Positions 9,540 through 17,523 of a DNA stretch of 64,000 bases are shown here, piece by piece; the stretch's first letter is position 1, and every line of letters begins with the position of its first letter. A program made the position numbers and the translations under genes. Under the pieces are notes generated by a model, which saw only the letters and a program-made list of their open reading frames with translations, did no database searches and was not told the DNA's origin. Where the stretch lies: contig NZ_CP010797.1 of NCBI RefSeq assembly GCF_000954115.1, positions 4,898,001-4,962,000 on the forward strand. The letters are read 5' to 3'. This DNA comes from Rhodococcus sp. B7740. GTDB taxonomy: Bacteria; Actinomycetota; Actinomycetes; Mycobacteriales; Mycobacteriaceae.

Positions 9540-10690
9540 TCACGATCGAAGAGGTCGACGGCAAAGCAGGCTGGCGCGAGTTCGAGGCCGTCTCCGACCT
9601 GGTCTACCAAGGCGATCCGCACCGCCTTCCCGACGAGTCGATAGACCTGCGTCGAGTGCTCGTCGCACCGCCGTCCTCGGTCGCCGCCACTCGCATCACG
9701 AAAGCATTCCTGGCGCGCGAGAACGGAATCGCCGTCGGTCGCGTCGTGGCCATCCACGACCTGTCGTTCACCGAGTACACGGGGGAGTCGATCGGCTTCT
9801 TCGGCTTCTACGAGGCCGTCGACGATCACGACGTTGCGAGAGCATTGCTCGACGCTGCGGCGCAATGGCTTTCGGCTCGCGGGCTCGCGACCATCTCCGG
9901 CCCCTTCGGGCCGTCGATGTTCTACAGCGCAGGCATCGTCGTCGACGAGACCCCGGCACTGCCGCTGGTGGGGATGCCGCACAATCCGCACTACTACGCC
10001 GCCCACTTCGAGAAGTGGGGTCTGATGGCGGTCAAGGACTTCTACAGCTACCTCTTCGACGACCCGTGCATCATCTACAACGACCCCAAATACGCGCGGC
10101 ACATGCAGATCTTCGAGAAGATCAAGGCGCGATCCGAGGTGACGTTCCGGTCGATGAAGTACCGGACGCTGCGGCGCGACGCGCGCATCGTGCGGGACCT
10201 CTACAACAAGACGTTCGTGAACTTCTGGGGCTTTTCGCCGCTGTCCTACACCGAGCTGTTCGAGTTGCTCAAGATGATGCTTCCGGTCATCGACCGCAGG
10301 CTGACCCTGCTGGCCGAACTCGACGGCAAGCCCGTCGGCTTCCTGATGGGAATCCCGGACGTCAATCAGGCCGCCGCGAAGGCGGCGCACCTGAAGTCTC
10401 GCTGGGCGCGAGACCTGGTGACGCTGTGGCACGTCAAGCGTCCGGGTCGAACCGAGGTCATCGACGGCGTGCGGGTGGACATGCTGTTCGTCGATCCCGA
10501 TTGCCCCGATCGAGCCGTGTCCTCCCTGCTGATCATGGAGATGTCGGTGCGCATGCGCGACCTCGGGTTCACTCGCGTCGAAGCGGCTCCTGTGCTCGAC
10601 GACAGTCCGTGGATGAGGGGCTCGGTCCTGACCCGAACGAAGCTCGCTCCGCATCGCACCTACCGCATCTTCAGCCGGGAGTTGACGTAG
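9536..10690 (+). CDS. GNAT-like acyltransferase family protein
   Basis: A 384-residue protein that reads as an acyl-CoA N-acyltransferase superfamily member related to YghO-type proteins. It has an N-terminal region with repeated aromatic/Gly segments (FFGFYE, SGPFGPSMFYSAG) and a C-terminal acetyltransferase-like fold in which LLAELDGKPVGFLMGIPD resembles the usual strand-turn-strand of GNATs, followed by a DMLFVDPDCPDRAVSSLL helix region. ATG at 9536 overlaps the preceding stop and has AGAGGA upstream. The MMPL gene begins directly after its stop. N-acylation of an amino-lipid headgroup would fit the context, but the substrate is not known. Confidence 0.65.
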   Translation: MITIEEVDGKAGWREFEAVSDLVYQGDPHRLPDESIDLRRVLVAPPSSVAATRITKAFLARENGIAVGRVVAIHDLSFTEYTGESIGFFGFYEAVDDHDVARALLDAAAQWLSARGLATISGPFGPSMFYSAGIVVDETPALPLVGMPHNPHYYAAHFEKWGLMAVKDFYSYLFDDPCIIYNDPKYARHMQIFEKIKARSEVTFRSMKYRTLRRDARIVRDLYNKTFVNFWGFSPLSYTELFELLKMMLPVIDRRLTLLAELDGKPVGFLMGIPDVNQAAAKAAHLKSRWARDLVTLWHVKRPGRTEVIDGVRVDMLFVDPDCPDRAVSSLLIMEMSVRMRDLGFTRVEAAPVLDDSPWMRGSVLTRTKLAPHRTYRIFSRELT

Positions 10691-12931
10691 ATGACCGACA
10701 CGATCTCGCGATTCGACCCGCAGGTGACGAGGGGAAACATCGGCGACCGGTGGGGTCGGCTCGTGGCGCGTCGGCGTTGGGTGGTGCTGGCGATCTGGAC
10801 GCTGCTGGCGGTGGGATCGGCGGTTCTGTATCCGGCGCTGCAGAATTCGCTGGTCGGAGCCAACTTCTCGGTGCCGGGCACCGAATCGAGCCGGGCCGAC
10901 GATCTGATCGAGCGCCACTTCGAGTCGTTCGGCTCGGAACAACTCGTCGTCACGTTCACCTCCGAATCGGTGAACACATCCGACCCGGCGTTCCGTGAGC
11001 GAGTGGGGGAGGTCGTGGGTCGGCTCCGGCAGTCCCCGGACGTGCTGCGGGTCGTCGACCCCTACGAGACCGCGGGCTTCGTCCCGACGATTTCGCAGGA
11101 CGGCACGTCGGCGCTGGCGTTCGTCGGTATCGGCGGAGAGGCGAGCGATCGGATCGCGGTCGCAGAACGCGTGCAGGAGATGATCGACGCGGCATCCGGC
11201 GACGGCGTCGAGGTGGCGGTGACGGGGTATTCCCCGATGACGGTCGATCTCACCCGCGTCGAATCCGAGGATGCCGTACGGGCCGAGAGCATCGGTCTTC
11301 CCATCGCTTTCGTGGTTCTGATCCTGGCGGTGGGGTCGATGGTCGCAGGTATCGTGCCGTTGGTCTCCACCGGCATCGGCGTGCTGGCGGCATTCGGAAT
11401 GTTCGCGCTGTTGTCCAACGTGATGACGTTCGACGTTCTCGTCACCACCGTCGCGGCGATGTTCGGTCTGGGTCTGGGAATCGACTATGCGCTGTTCATC
11501 GTCAGTCGATTCCGGGAGGAGATCGGGCGAGCCGGACCCTCGGACGATCCGGACCGGACGGAGCGCGCCGTCGGGGCGGCCATGGGCACCGCCGGGCACA
11601 CCATCGTCATCTCCGGACTGGTCGTGTTGATCGCACTCGGAGCCCTGGCCATCGTCGATGTCCCCGCGGTACGCAGCATCTCGCTGGTCGTCGCACTCAC
11701 CATCGCCACCGTGGTCGTGGTCGCCTGGACCCTGCTGCCGGCGATTCTCGCGGTACTGGGCACACGCATCGGAGCGTGGTCGCTGCCGCGCAGATTCCAA
11801 CCCCCGTCGGTCGACGAGCACGACGCCGCGGTGCCCACGTGGTGGTCGAGATGGGCGCAGCACGTCATCGAGCGCCCGTGGCGTTACACGGCCGCGTCGG
11901 CCGCGGTCCTCCTCGTCTGCCTGATTCCCATCGGTTCCATCTCGTACGGTGTCGACCTCGGTGCCGAAGCGCTGAGCGCCGAACCGTCGGGACGGGCCAA
12001 CACGGTCCTGACCGAGAAGTTCGCGCCCGGGACCATCTCACCCATCACCATCGTGTTCACGGGTGAGAACGACAGTCCGTTGGAACCGCAGCAGATGGCC
12101 ACCGTCAACGCGTTCGCCGACTCCGTGCGCGGGGACGATCGCGTCGCCTACGCTTTGGCGCAGCCGGAGGCCGGGCGGTCGCTGCTGATCGTGGTTCCGT
12201 CGGTGCCGATCGACTCGACTCAGGCCTCCGATCTCGTCGGATCCCTGCGTGAGCAGGCGGTCGCTGCAGGCGAGACGGACGGCACGAGCGTCTCCGTGGG
12301 TGGCACCACCGCACTGGTGGTCGACGCCTCCGACGAGATCTCGGGCAAGTTCGGCTGGGTCGTCGCCGCTGTTCTCGGCTTCTCGCTCGTGTACTTGGCA
12401 GTCGTCTTCCGCAGCGTGGTGATTCCGCTCAAGGCGGTCGCGATGAACCTGCTCGTCACCGGAGCAGCGTTGGGTGCGACCGTCGCCGTCTTCCAATGGG
12501 GTTGGGGGTCGAGCCTTCTCGGCTTCGAGAGCCCGGGCTACATCCAGGTGTATCTACCGGTGACGGTGTTCGCGGTGGTCTTCGGCCTGTCGATGGACTA
12601 CGAGGTGTTTCTCATCGGCCGCATGCGTGAGGTGTTCGTGCGGGGAGCGAGCAACGACGTGGCCGTCGTCGACGGCATCGAGCACACCGCCAGGCCGATC
12701 ACGGCCGCCGCCGCGATCATGATCGCCGTGTTCGCCAGCTTCCTCACCGCCGACGTTCTCGAGCTCAAACAGTTCGGCTTCGCTCTCGCCATTGCAGTGC
12801 TGTTCGACGCGGTGCTGGTGCGGATGATGATGGTGCCCGCGATGATGAAGCTCTTCGGTGAGCGGAACTGGTGGCCCGGGTCGAACCGCAGGAGAGTCGA
12901 CTCCGGGCGCTACGAGGCCGTCGGCAGCTGA
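10691..12931 (+). CDS. MMPL family RND transporter
   Basis: A 746-residue inner-membrane transporter of the MMPL/RND family, which in mycolata exports lipids and lipoglycans using the proton gradient. Two halves each contain a large extracytoplasmic loop followed by a cluster of membrane segments, about 12 in all. The paired proton-relay motifs GLGIDYALF (near residue 260) and GLSMDYEVF (near residue 633) are intact. It is shorter than MmpL3 and lacks the long cytoplasmic tail. The ATG follows the GNAT stop without a gap, so it is the last gene of the five-gene operon and probably exports its product. It overlaps the convergent anti-sigma gene by 22 bases. Confidence 0.88.
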   Translation: MTDTISRFDPQVTRGNIGDRWGRLVARRRWVVLAIWTLLAVGSAVLYPALQNSLVGANFSVPGTESSRADDLIERHFESFGSEQLVVTFTSESVNTSDPAFRERVGEVVGRLRQSPDVLRVVDPYETAGFVPTISQDGTSALAFVGIGGEASDRIAVAERVQEMIDAASGDGVEVAVTGYSPMTVDLTRVESEDAVRAESIGLPIAFVVLILAVGSMVAGIVPLVSTGIGVLAAFGMFALLSNVMTFDVLVTTVAAMFGLGLGIDYALFIVSRFREEIGRAGPSDDPDRTERAVGAAMGTAGHTIVISGLVVLIALGALAIVDVPAVRSISLVVALTIATVVVVAWTLLPAILAVLGTRIGAWSLPRRFQPPSVDEHDAAVPTWWSRWAQHVIERPWRYTAASAAVLLVCLIPIGSISYGVDLGAEALSAEPSGRANTVLTEKFAPGTISPITIVFTGENDSPLEPQQMATVNAFADSVRGDDRVAYALAQPEAGRSLLIVVPSVPIDSTQASDLVGSLREQAVAAGETDGTSVSVGGTTALVVDASDEISGKFGWVVAAVLGFSLVYLAVVFRSVVIPLKAVAMNLLVTGAALGATVAVFQWGWGSSLLGFESPGYIQVYLPVTVFAVVFGLSMDYEVFLIGRMREVFVRGASNDVAVVDGIEHTARPITAAAAIMIAVFASFLTADVLELKQFGFALAIAVLFDAVLVRMMMVPAMMKLFGERNWWPGSNRRRVDSGRYEAVGS

Positions 12932-13650
12932 GCGCTCGCCAGGATTTCGCCGCCGGCCGAGCGGATCTCGATGTCGGTCACGTCCTGGCGCAGTACCGCG
13001 GCGTTCATGCGGCACTCGATGGTGATGTCACTACCGAGAAACGTGCCGGACGGGCGCTCGACACCCGACCGGTCGACGAGAACCACCTCGTACGGTCCAC
13101 GATCGGAGATGCCCTCCATCTCCAGAACGGTCTCGGTGCCCCAGGTGTGGGCGACCAGACCTCCTTCTACGTCGACGCTCGGCGCACTCGTCGTGAACGC
13201 GACTTCCTCGTACGCGCCGAGGGTTCCGGGTGGACCGGTGATCGCGGTGGGTGGATCCGCGGGCTGGCGGTAGGCGTCCACCCCGAGCACGGCCCCACCG
13301 CCGACCACCACCCCCACGATCGCGGCCGCAGCGGCCAGACCTGCCGATCTGCGCTGCACACCGAATCGCTGCATACCGAATCGCGGCGATCCGGATCCCT
13401 CTCGCGGGGAGCGGCCCGTTGCGACGAGGATTCGCTCGCGCAGGTCGGGTGGCGTCGCGGATTCGAGCCAGGGCTCGGTCGGTCCACGGCGGCCCAGGAT
13501 GTCCGTCATCTCGCGCAATTCGGCGATCTCGGTGTCGATCGTGGGGTCCGCCGCAGCGAGTTCGCGCAGTTCGGCGGCTTCGGCGTCGTCGAGATCGTCG
13601 CCGACGGCAGCGGCGATCAACTCGGCTCGGCGATCGGGTGATGCGCTCAT
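12910..13650 (-). CDS. Membrane anti-sigma factor (RskA-like)
   Basis: A 246-residue regulator expected to hold the sigma factor encoded just upstream. The cytoplasmic N-terminal part (about residues 1-100) is Ala/Glu-rich and helical, with no HxxxCxxC zinc motif; a single membrane segment follows (about 103-122, AAAAAIVGVVVGGGAVLGV); the rest is extracytoplasmic and matches the RskA C-terminal type. The start overlaps the sigma stop (ATGA) and has AGGAGGA upstream. Release of the sigma factor would need regulated proteolysis of this protein. Its 3' end overlaps the convergent MMPL gene by 22 bases. Confidence 0.8.
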   Translation of the reverse strand: MSASPDRRAELIAAAVGDDLDDAEAAELRELAAADPTIDTEIAELREMTDILGRRGPTEPWLESATPPDLRERILVATGRSPREGSGSPRFGMQRFGVQRRSAGLAAAAAIVGVVVGGGAVLGVDAYRQPADPPTAITGPPGTLGAYEEVAFTTSAPSVDVEGGLVAHTWGTETVLEMEGISDRGPYEVVLVDRSGVERPSGTFLGSDITIECRMNAAVLRQDVTDIEIRSAGGEILASAQLPTAS

Positions 13651-14180
13651 GATTCCTCCTGTCCGTCGAGGTGGTCTCGTAGGGCCCGCAGTGCATAGAA
13701 GGTGCGGGTGCGCAGTGTTCGTACGGCAACTCCGGTCGATTCCGAGAGTTCGGCGTAGGTGCTGCCGCCGAGGTGCACTGCGACGACGACCTGCCGATGC
13801 TCGGGGGAGAGCAGGGCGAGTGCGGCGACGATTCGGAGCCGCTCGTCGACGTCGGGACTGGTGTCACGCGTGACCCCACCCGACCCCCGATCGATGTCCT
13901 CGATCCGGTCCGACGCCGGCATCGGCATCCTGGTCAGCGACCGTTGCACATCGACGATCACATTGCGTTCGATGGCGAACAACCACGTTCGCAGCGACCC
14001 GCGCCTCGGCTCGAATCGGGATCGCGCTCGCCATGCCCGAAAGAAGGTCTCCTGAACGCAATCCTCGGCCAGAGTTCTGTCGCGCAGAGCGTTGACGGCG
14101 AACCCGAGCATGGCCGACGCGTGCTCGTCGTACGCGGCAGCGACGTCGAAGTCCAGTTCGATCACGCTCCCGATGCTCAT
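13647..14180 (-). CDS. ECF RNA polymerase sigma factor (SigK-like)
   Basis: A 177-residue extracytoplasmic-function sigma-70 factor. Region 2 is visible as AEDCVQETFFRAWRARSRF (about residues 38-56) followed by RTWLFAIERNVIVD, and region 4 as LALLSPEHRQVVVAVHLGG with the helix-turn-helix TYAELSESTGVAVRTLRTR. It is coupled to the anti-sigma gene by an ATGA overlap. I start at 14180; the frame runs open further upstream but homology ends here, and no strong ribosome site is seen. It is divergent from the CHRD-protein gene 144 bases away, so that gene and the sortase are likely targets, as SigK controls neighbouring secreted proteins in mycobacteria. Confidence 0.82.
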   Translation of the reverse strand: MSIGSVIELDFDVAAAYDEHASAMLGFAVNALRDRTLAEDCVQETFFRAWRARSRFEPRRGSLRTWLFAIERNVIVDVQRSLTRMPMPASDRIEDIDRGSGGVTRDTSPDVDERLRIVAALALLSPEHRQVVVAVHLGGSTYAELSESTGVAVRTLRTRTFYALRALRDHLDGQEES

Positions 14181-14324
14181 GACAGTGGATACGTCGGTGG
14201 ACCCTCGAACGTTCACGACGAGGGCGGAGAATATTTCTTTACCGAGCTTTGAACATTCTGGCATCGGCACTCGTACACCTTGCACGGGCTCGCTTGCCCG
14301 ATACTCCCACGGAAGGCACACGAG

Positions 14325-15074
14325 ATGACCAGACGCTCGATTCCACGCCCGGCCACGTCGATCCGATCCACCGCCACAGCGCTCGTCGGTGGTACCGCGG
14401 CCCTGATGCTGTTCGCCGCTGCCCCGGCCGGTGCCGATACGCCTGTCGCCGAACCGGATTCGTTCACCAGCGCGTTCACGGCCATGGCCACTCCCGACCA
14501 GGTGCTCAACGGTGAGGGCGTCGCCACTCCGGGGCAGCCCGGCGCGATGGGTACCTTCACGCTGCGCATCAACTCCGACCTCGACATCGTCTGCTACGAC
14601 ATTGCGCTCGAAGGTGTCACCGGCGACTACATGAGCCCGGCCAAGACCGCCACGCACATTCACCAGGCTGCGGCGGGCGCAGCAGGACCTCCGCGTCTGG
14701 CATTCCCGAACCCGACGCCCATCGGCGACGGCCCACGCACCAGCAGCGGCTGCATGCAGGGACCGTTCACCACCGGGCTCACTCCGGCCGGCGCCACCGC
14801 CGACAGCGGTGCCGGATTCACGCTCGATCGGATCGAAGCCGATCCCGCGGCCTTCGCCGCCGACACTCACACCGTCGATTTCTCGGCGGGAGCGGTGCGC
14901 GGCCAGCTCACCCAGATTCCGGTCGGGTCCGTTGCGACCGGAGGCGGTGGATCGTCGCTCGCGGCGGCGGATTCGGCGTCGAGCTCGGTGCTGCCCGTCG
15001 TCGGTGCAGTGGCTCTGGGTGCGATGGTCGTCGCGGGCGTGACGTTCGCGGCTCGACGTGAGGTGCGGAGCTGA
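14325..15074 (+). CDS. Secreted CHRD-domain protein with LPxxG-type sorting signal
   Basis: A 249-residue surface protein. It has a signal peptide (residues 1-37, cleavage likely after AGA), a CHRD domain (about 45-195) with the metal-like motif THIHQAA, then a Gly/Ser-rich spacer. The C terminus has the architecture of a sortase substrate: LPVVG at residues 223-227, a hydrophobic segment of about 15 residues, and the basic tail RREVRS. The next gene encodes a sortase, which makes cell-wall anchoring plausible. ATG 14325 is chosen because GGAAGG precedes it. Function of CHRD domains in bacteria is poorly defined. Confidence 0.78.
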   Translation: MTRRSIPRPATSIRSTATALVGGTAALMLFAAAPAGADTPVAEPDSFTSAFTAMATPDQVLNGEGVATPGQPGAMGTFTLRINSDLDIVCYDIALEGVTGDYMSPAKTATHIHQAAAGAAGPPRLAFPNPTPIGDGPRTSSGCMQGPFTTGLTPAGATADSGAGFTLDRIEADPAAFAADTHTVDFSAGAVRGQLTQIPVGSVATGGGGSSLAAADSASSSVLPVVGAVALGAMVVAGVTFAARREVRS

Positions 15075-15103
15075 GATATTCGGTTCTGATCGCGGCAGCG
15101 GCG

Positions 15104-15673
15104 GTGATGGTGGTGGTGGGCTGTTCCTCACCGTCACCGCAGCCGTCGCAGCCGTCACCACCGGCCGTCCCCGTGTCCTCGCAGCCGTTGTCGGGCACTG
15201 CCCCGACTGCGCCCGCAGTGGACTCGGTGACACCGGCCCCGACGCGGGTGAGCGCCGTGGACATCGGTCTCGACGAGCCGTTGATCGGCCTGGGGCTCAC
15301 CGAGTCGGGGGAGATGCAGGTGCCCACCGACTACGACGACGTCGGGTGGTTCACCGGAGGTGGCCGACCCGGTGCGATCGGCAGTCCGACGGTGATAGCC
15401 GGGCACGTCGACTCGACGACCGGTCCTGCGGTGTTCGATCGCCTCTCGGAACTCGGAACCGGAGATGTCGTCGAGGTCGAGGACGAGGCGGGTGGCCGAA
15501 CCACGTACCGAATCGATCGGATCGGTGACTACGGCAAAACCGAGTTCCCGACCGCACTGGTCTTCGGAGCGGTGCCTGCCGACGAGATTCGGCTCATCAC
15601 CTGTTCGGGTGACTTCGATGCAGCGGTGGGCAGCTACGAGCGCAACCTGGTTCTCTACGGGGTGCGCATCTGA
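15104..15673 (+). CDS. Class F sortase, lipoprotein-type signal
   Basis: A sortase transpeptidase that should cleave and anchor surface proteins. Numbered from the GTG at 15104 (189 residues) it shows the catalytic His101 (VIAGHVDS), Cys167 (RLITCSGDFD) and Arg180 (SYERN), with the spacing of actinobacterial class F enzymes. A Pro/Ser/Thr-rich linker precedes the domain. The start is uncertain: the open frame extends back to a CTG at 15071 that overlaps the preceding stop (CTGA), and translation from there adds RYSVLIAAAAVM before VVVGC, giving a complete lipoprotein signal peptide. That longer form is biologically more convincing, but it needs a rare start codon. Confidence 0.82.
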   Translation: MMVVVGCSSPSPQPSQPSPPAVPVSSQPLSGTAPTAPAVDSVTPAPTRVSAVDIGLDEPLIGLGLTESGEMQVPTDYDDVGWFTGGGRPGAIGSPTVIAGHVDSTTGPAVFDRLSELGTGDVVEVEDEAGGRTTYRIDRIGDYGKTEFPTALVFGAVPADEIRLITCSGDFDAAVGSYERNLVLYGVRI

Positions 15674-15693
15674 CGGTGCGAACGCCGAACGTT

Positions 15694-15723
15694 TTGGAGT
15701 TGGCACCGAACGTGTTGTAGCCT
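15694..15723 (+). promoter_or_regulatory. Candidate rplJ promoter
   Basis: TTGGAG at 15694-15699 and TAGCCT at 15718-15723 with 18 bases between them, about 290 bases before the rplJ ATG and just ahead of the leader. The match to consensus is moderate. Confidence 0.35.
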
Positions 15724-15782
15724 GGTCGACGGTCCGGAACACGAATGCTCGCACTCGTGCCCTGATCGCCCAATCAAGTTCT

Positions 15783-15875
15783 ACCCAAGACCGTTGGTCA
15801 CCGCCTTCTCGAAGGATTCACTTCCGGGAGTTGCGCGGTTGAAGGTCCGAGATCGCTTCGGACGGCCCACGCAGG
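15783..15875 (+). promoter_or_regulatory. L10-type ribosomal protein leader
   Basis: The long rplJ leader contains features of the Rfam L10_leader class: a segment reading ACCCAAGACCG near 15783, an internal hairpin around TCCGAGATCGCTTCGGA, and CCCACGCAGGAG near 15868. In this class, the L10-L12 complex binds the leader and represses rplJL. Boundaries are estimated by eye. Confidence 0.55.
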
Positions 15876-15926
15876 AGAACGAGGTAGGGAACCTGTATGC
15901 AGCCCTCGTGGCTGCCCGCTCGTTCA

Positions 15927-15954
15927 CGCCCCGTGTGCTTCTTGCGCCGGGGCG
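15927..15954 (+). terminator. Attenuator-like hairpin in the rplJ leader
   Basis: CGCCCCG (15927-15933) pairs with CGGGGCG (15948-15954), followed by TTCGTCGTTTTC. Its place between the L10-type leader and rplJ suggests transcription attenuation by L10/L12, but this is inferred. Confidence 0.5.
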
Positions 15955-16012
15955 TTCGTCGTTTTCCGGCCCTCTCGCGATCGACACAACTTCCCACGAG
16001 AGGAGGCGAAGT

Positions 16013-16594
16013 ATGGCAAAGCCCGAAAAGGTCTCAGCAGTATCGGAGATCACCGAACAGTTCAAGGGTTCGACGGCTGCCGTCGTCACGGAATACCGTG
16101 GTCTTTCGGTGTCCGGTCTGACTCAGCTCCGGCGTGCGCTCGGCGAAGGTGCCACGTACTCCGTCGCCAAGAACACCCTGGTCAAGCGCGCAGCAGCCGA
16201 GGCCGGCGTCACCGGCCTCGACGACTTGTTCGTCGGACCGACCGCCATTGCATTCATCAAGGGCGAGCCGGTCGACGCAGCGAAGGCCATCAAGGCCTTC
16301 GCCAAGGACAACAAGGCCTTGATCGTCAAGGGCGGCTACATGGACGGCGCAACGCTGTCCGTGGACGAGATCAACAAGATCGCAGACCTCGAGTCGCGCG
16401 AAATCCTGTTGGCCAAGCTTGCCGGCGCCATGAAGGGCAACTTGTCGAAGGCTGCAGGCCTGTTCAACGCTCCCGCATCGCAGTTCGCGCGTCTGGCGTT
16501 CGCGTTGCAGGAGAAGAAGGCTGCCGGCGCACCCGCCGCAGCCGAGGCACCTGCAGAAACAGAAGCACCGGCGGAAGCTCCCGCCGAAAGCTGA
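16013..16594 (+). CDS. rplJ: 50S ribosomal protein L10
   Basis: Stalk base protein that anchors L7/L12 dimers to the ribosome and represses its own operon. The 193-residue protein has the conserved N-terminal [20 protein letters not shown] and [11 protein letters not shown], and an Ala/Glu/Pro-rich C-terminal tail typical of actinobacteria. The frame is open upstream to 15794, but ATG 16013 with GAGAGGAGG just upstream is the true start. rplL follows 93 bases later. Confidence 0.97.
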   Translation: MAKPEKVSAVSEITEQFKGSTAAVVTEYRGLSVSGLTQLRRALGEGATYSVAKNTLVKRAAAEAGVTGLDDLFVGPTAIAFIKGEPVDAAKAIKAFAKDNKALIVKGGYMDGATLSVDEINKIADLESREILLAKLAGAMKGNLSKAAGLFNAPASQFARLAFALQEKKAAGAPAAAEAPAETEAPAEAPAES

Positions 16595-16687
16595 TCCGCT
16601 GGTATTGGCGAACAGCTCAGCTCCACACCATCACCGAACACCAGTCGCGGATCAGCGGTTAGGTACTTACAGGAAGGACCCGCCACC

Positions 16688-17077
16688 ATGGCGAAGCTCA
16701 GCACCGAAGAATTGCTCGACCAGTTCAAGGAGCTCACCCTCCTCGAGCTCAGCGAGTTCGTGAAGGCATTCGAGGAGACCTTCGAGGTCACCGCAGCTGC
16801 CCCCGTCGCCGTTGCTGCTGCCGGTGCACCGGCAGCCGGTGGCGCTGACGCTGCCGAGGAGCAGGACGAGTTCGACGTCGTCCTCGAGTCGGCCGGCGAC
16901 AAGAAGATCCAGGTCATCAAGGTCGTCCGTGAGGTCGTTTCCGGCCTGGGCCTGAAGGAAGCCAAGGATCTCGTCGAGAGCGCTCCGAAGGCAATTCTGG
17001 AGAAGGTTGCCAAGGACGCAGCCGACGCCGCCAAGGAGAAGCTGGAAGCTGCCGGCGCGAAGATCTCCGTCAAGTAG
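16688..17077 (+). CDS. rplL: 50S ribosomal protein L7/L12
   Basis: Multimeric stalk protein that recruits translation factors. The 129-residue sequence has the N-terminal dimerisation region, an Ala/Gly hinge (about residues 38-55), and the C-terminal factor-binding domain with [22 protein letters not shown] 16688 follows AGGAAGGA. It ends the rplJL unit and is followed by a strong terminator. Confidence 0.97.
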   Translation: MAKLSTEELLDQFKELTLLELSEFVKAFEETFEVTAAAPVAVAAAGAPAAGGADAAEEQDEFDVVLESAGDKKIQVIKVVREVVSGLGLKEAKDLVESAPKAILEKVAKDAADAAKEKLEAAGAKISVK

Positions 17078-17128
17078 GACCGCTTCGTTGCAGTCGTGCT
17101 TCGTGCTCTGAATTCGAGAGCGAGTCGA

Positions 17129-17165
17129 GGGGCCGTTCCCACTCAGGTGGGGGCGGCCCCTTTTC
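17129..17165 (+). terminator. Terminator after rplL
   Basis: GGGGCCG (17129-17135) pairs with CGGCCCC (17154-17160), with additional pairing of TCCCAC to GTGGGG inside, and TTTTCT follows at once. This is a classic intrinsic terminator. Confidence 0.88.
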
Positions 17166-17523
17166 TGTGTTTCCGGTAGCTCCGACCGACTCGTCGTTGT
17201 GATCGGTCACGGACTCCGCCGGATCGCGTGACACCCGCTCCGCGCCGCTGTTTACTCGACCTCGCCGAAGTCCGAAGCGTTCCGAAGGGTTTCGGCCGTC
17301 ATTTTTTGTGGTGTGTCACAGCTTCCTCACGCAGGGACTTGTCACAGTTCTGGCGAGTCGGCGTCCGTGTCGCGTGAGATGAGCCACACTGATGCAAGCT
17401 CTACAGCCTGACTCGGGGAAGTTCTTACTGGGCGGTAAGCTCCCGTGTCGGTGCGGACACGTGCATGGGATACAGTGACACAACCCACATACGGGTCGAT
17501 GTGTACGAATTGTGGAGGTCAGC
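17166..17523. other. Intergenic region before the mce operon
   Basis: About 360 bases without a gene, likely holding the control region of the mce operon. The clearest element is the perfect inverted repeat CTTAC-N6-GTAAG at 17424-17439, which could be a repressor operator. TACAGT at 17471-17476 could serve as a -10 element, although no good -35 is visible. Confidence 0.45.
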
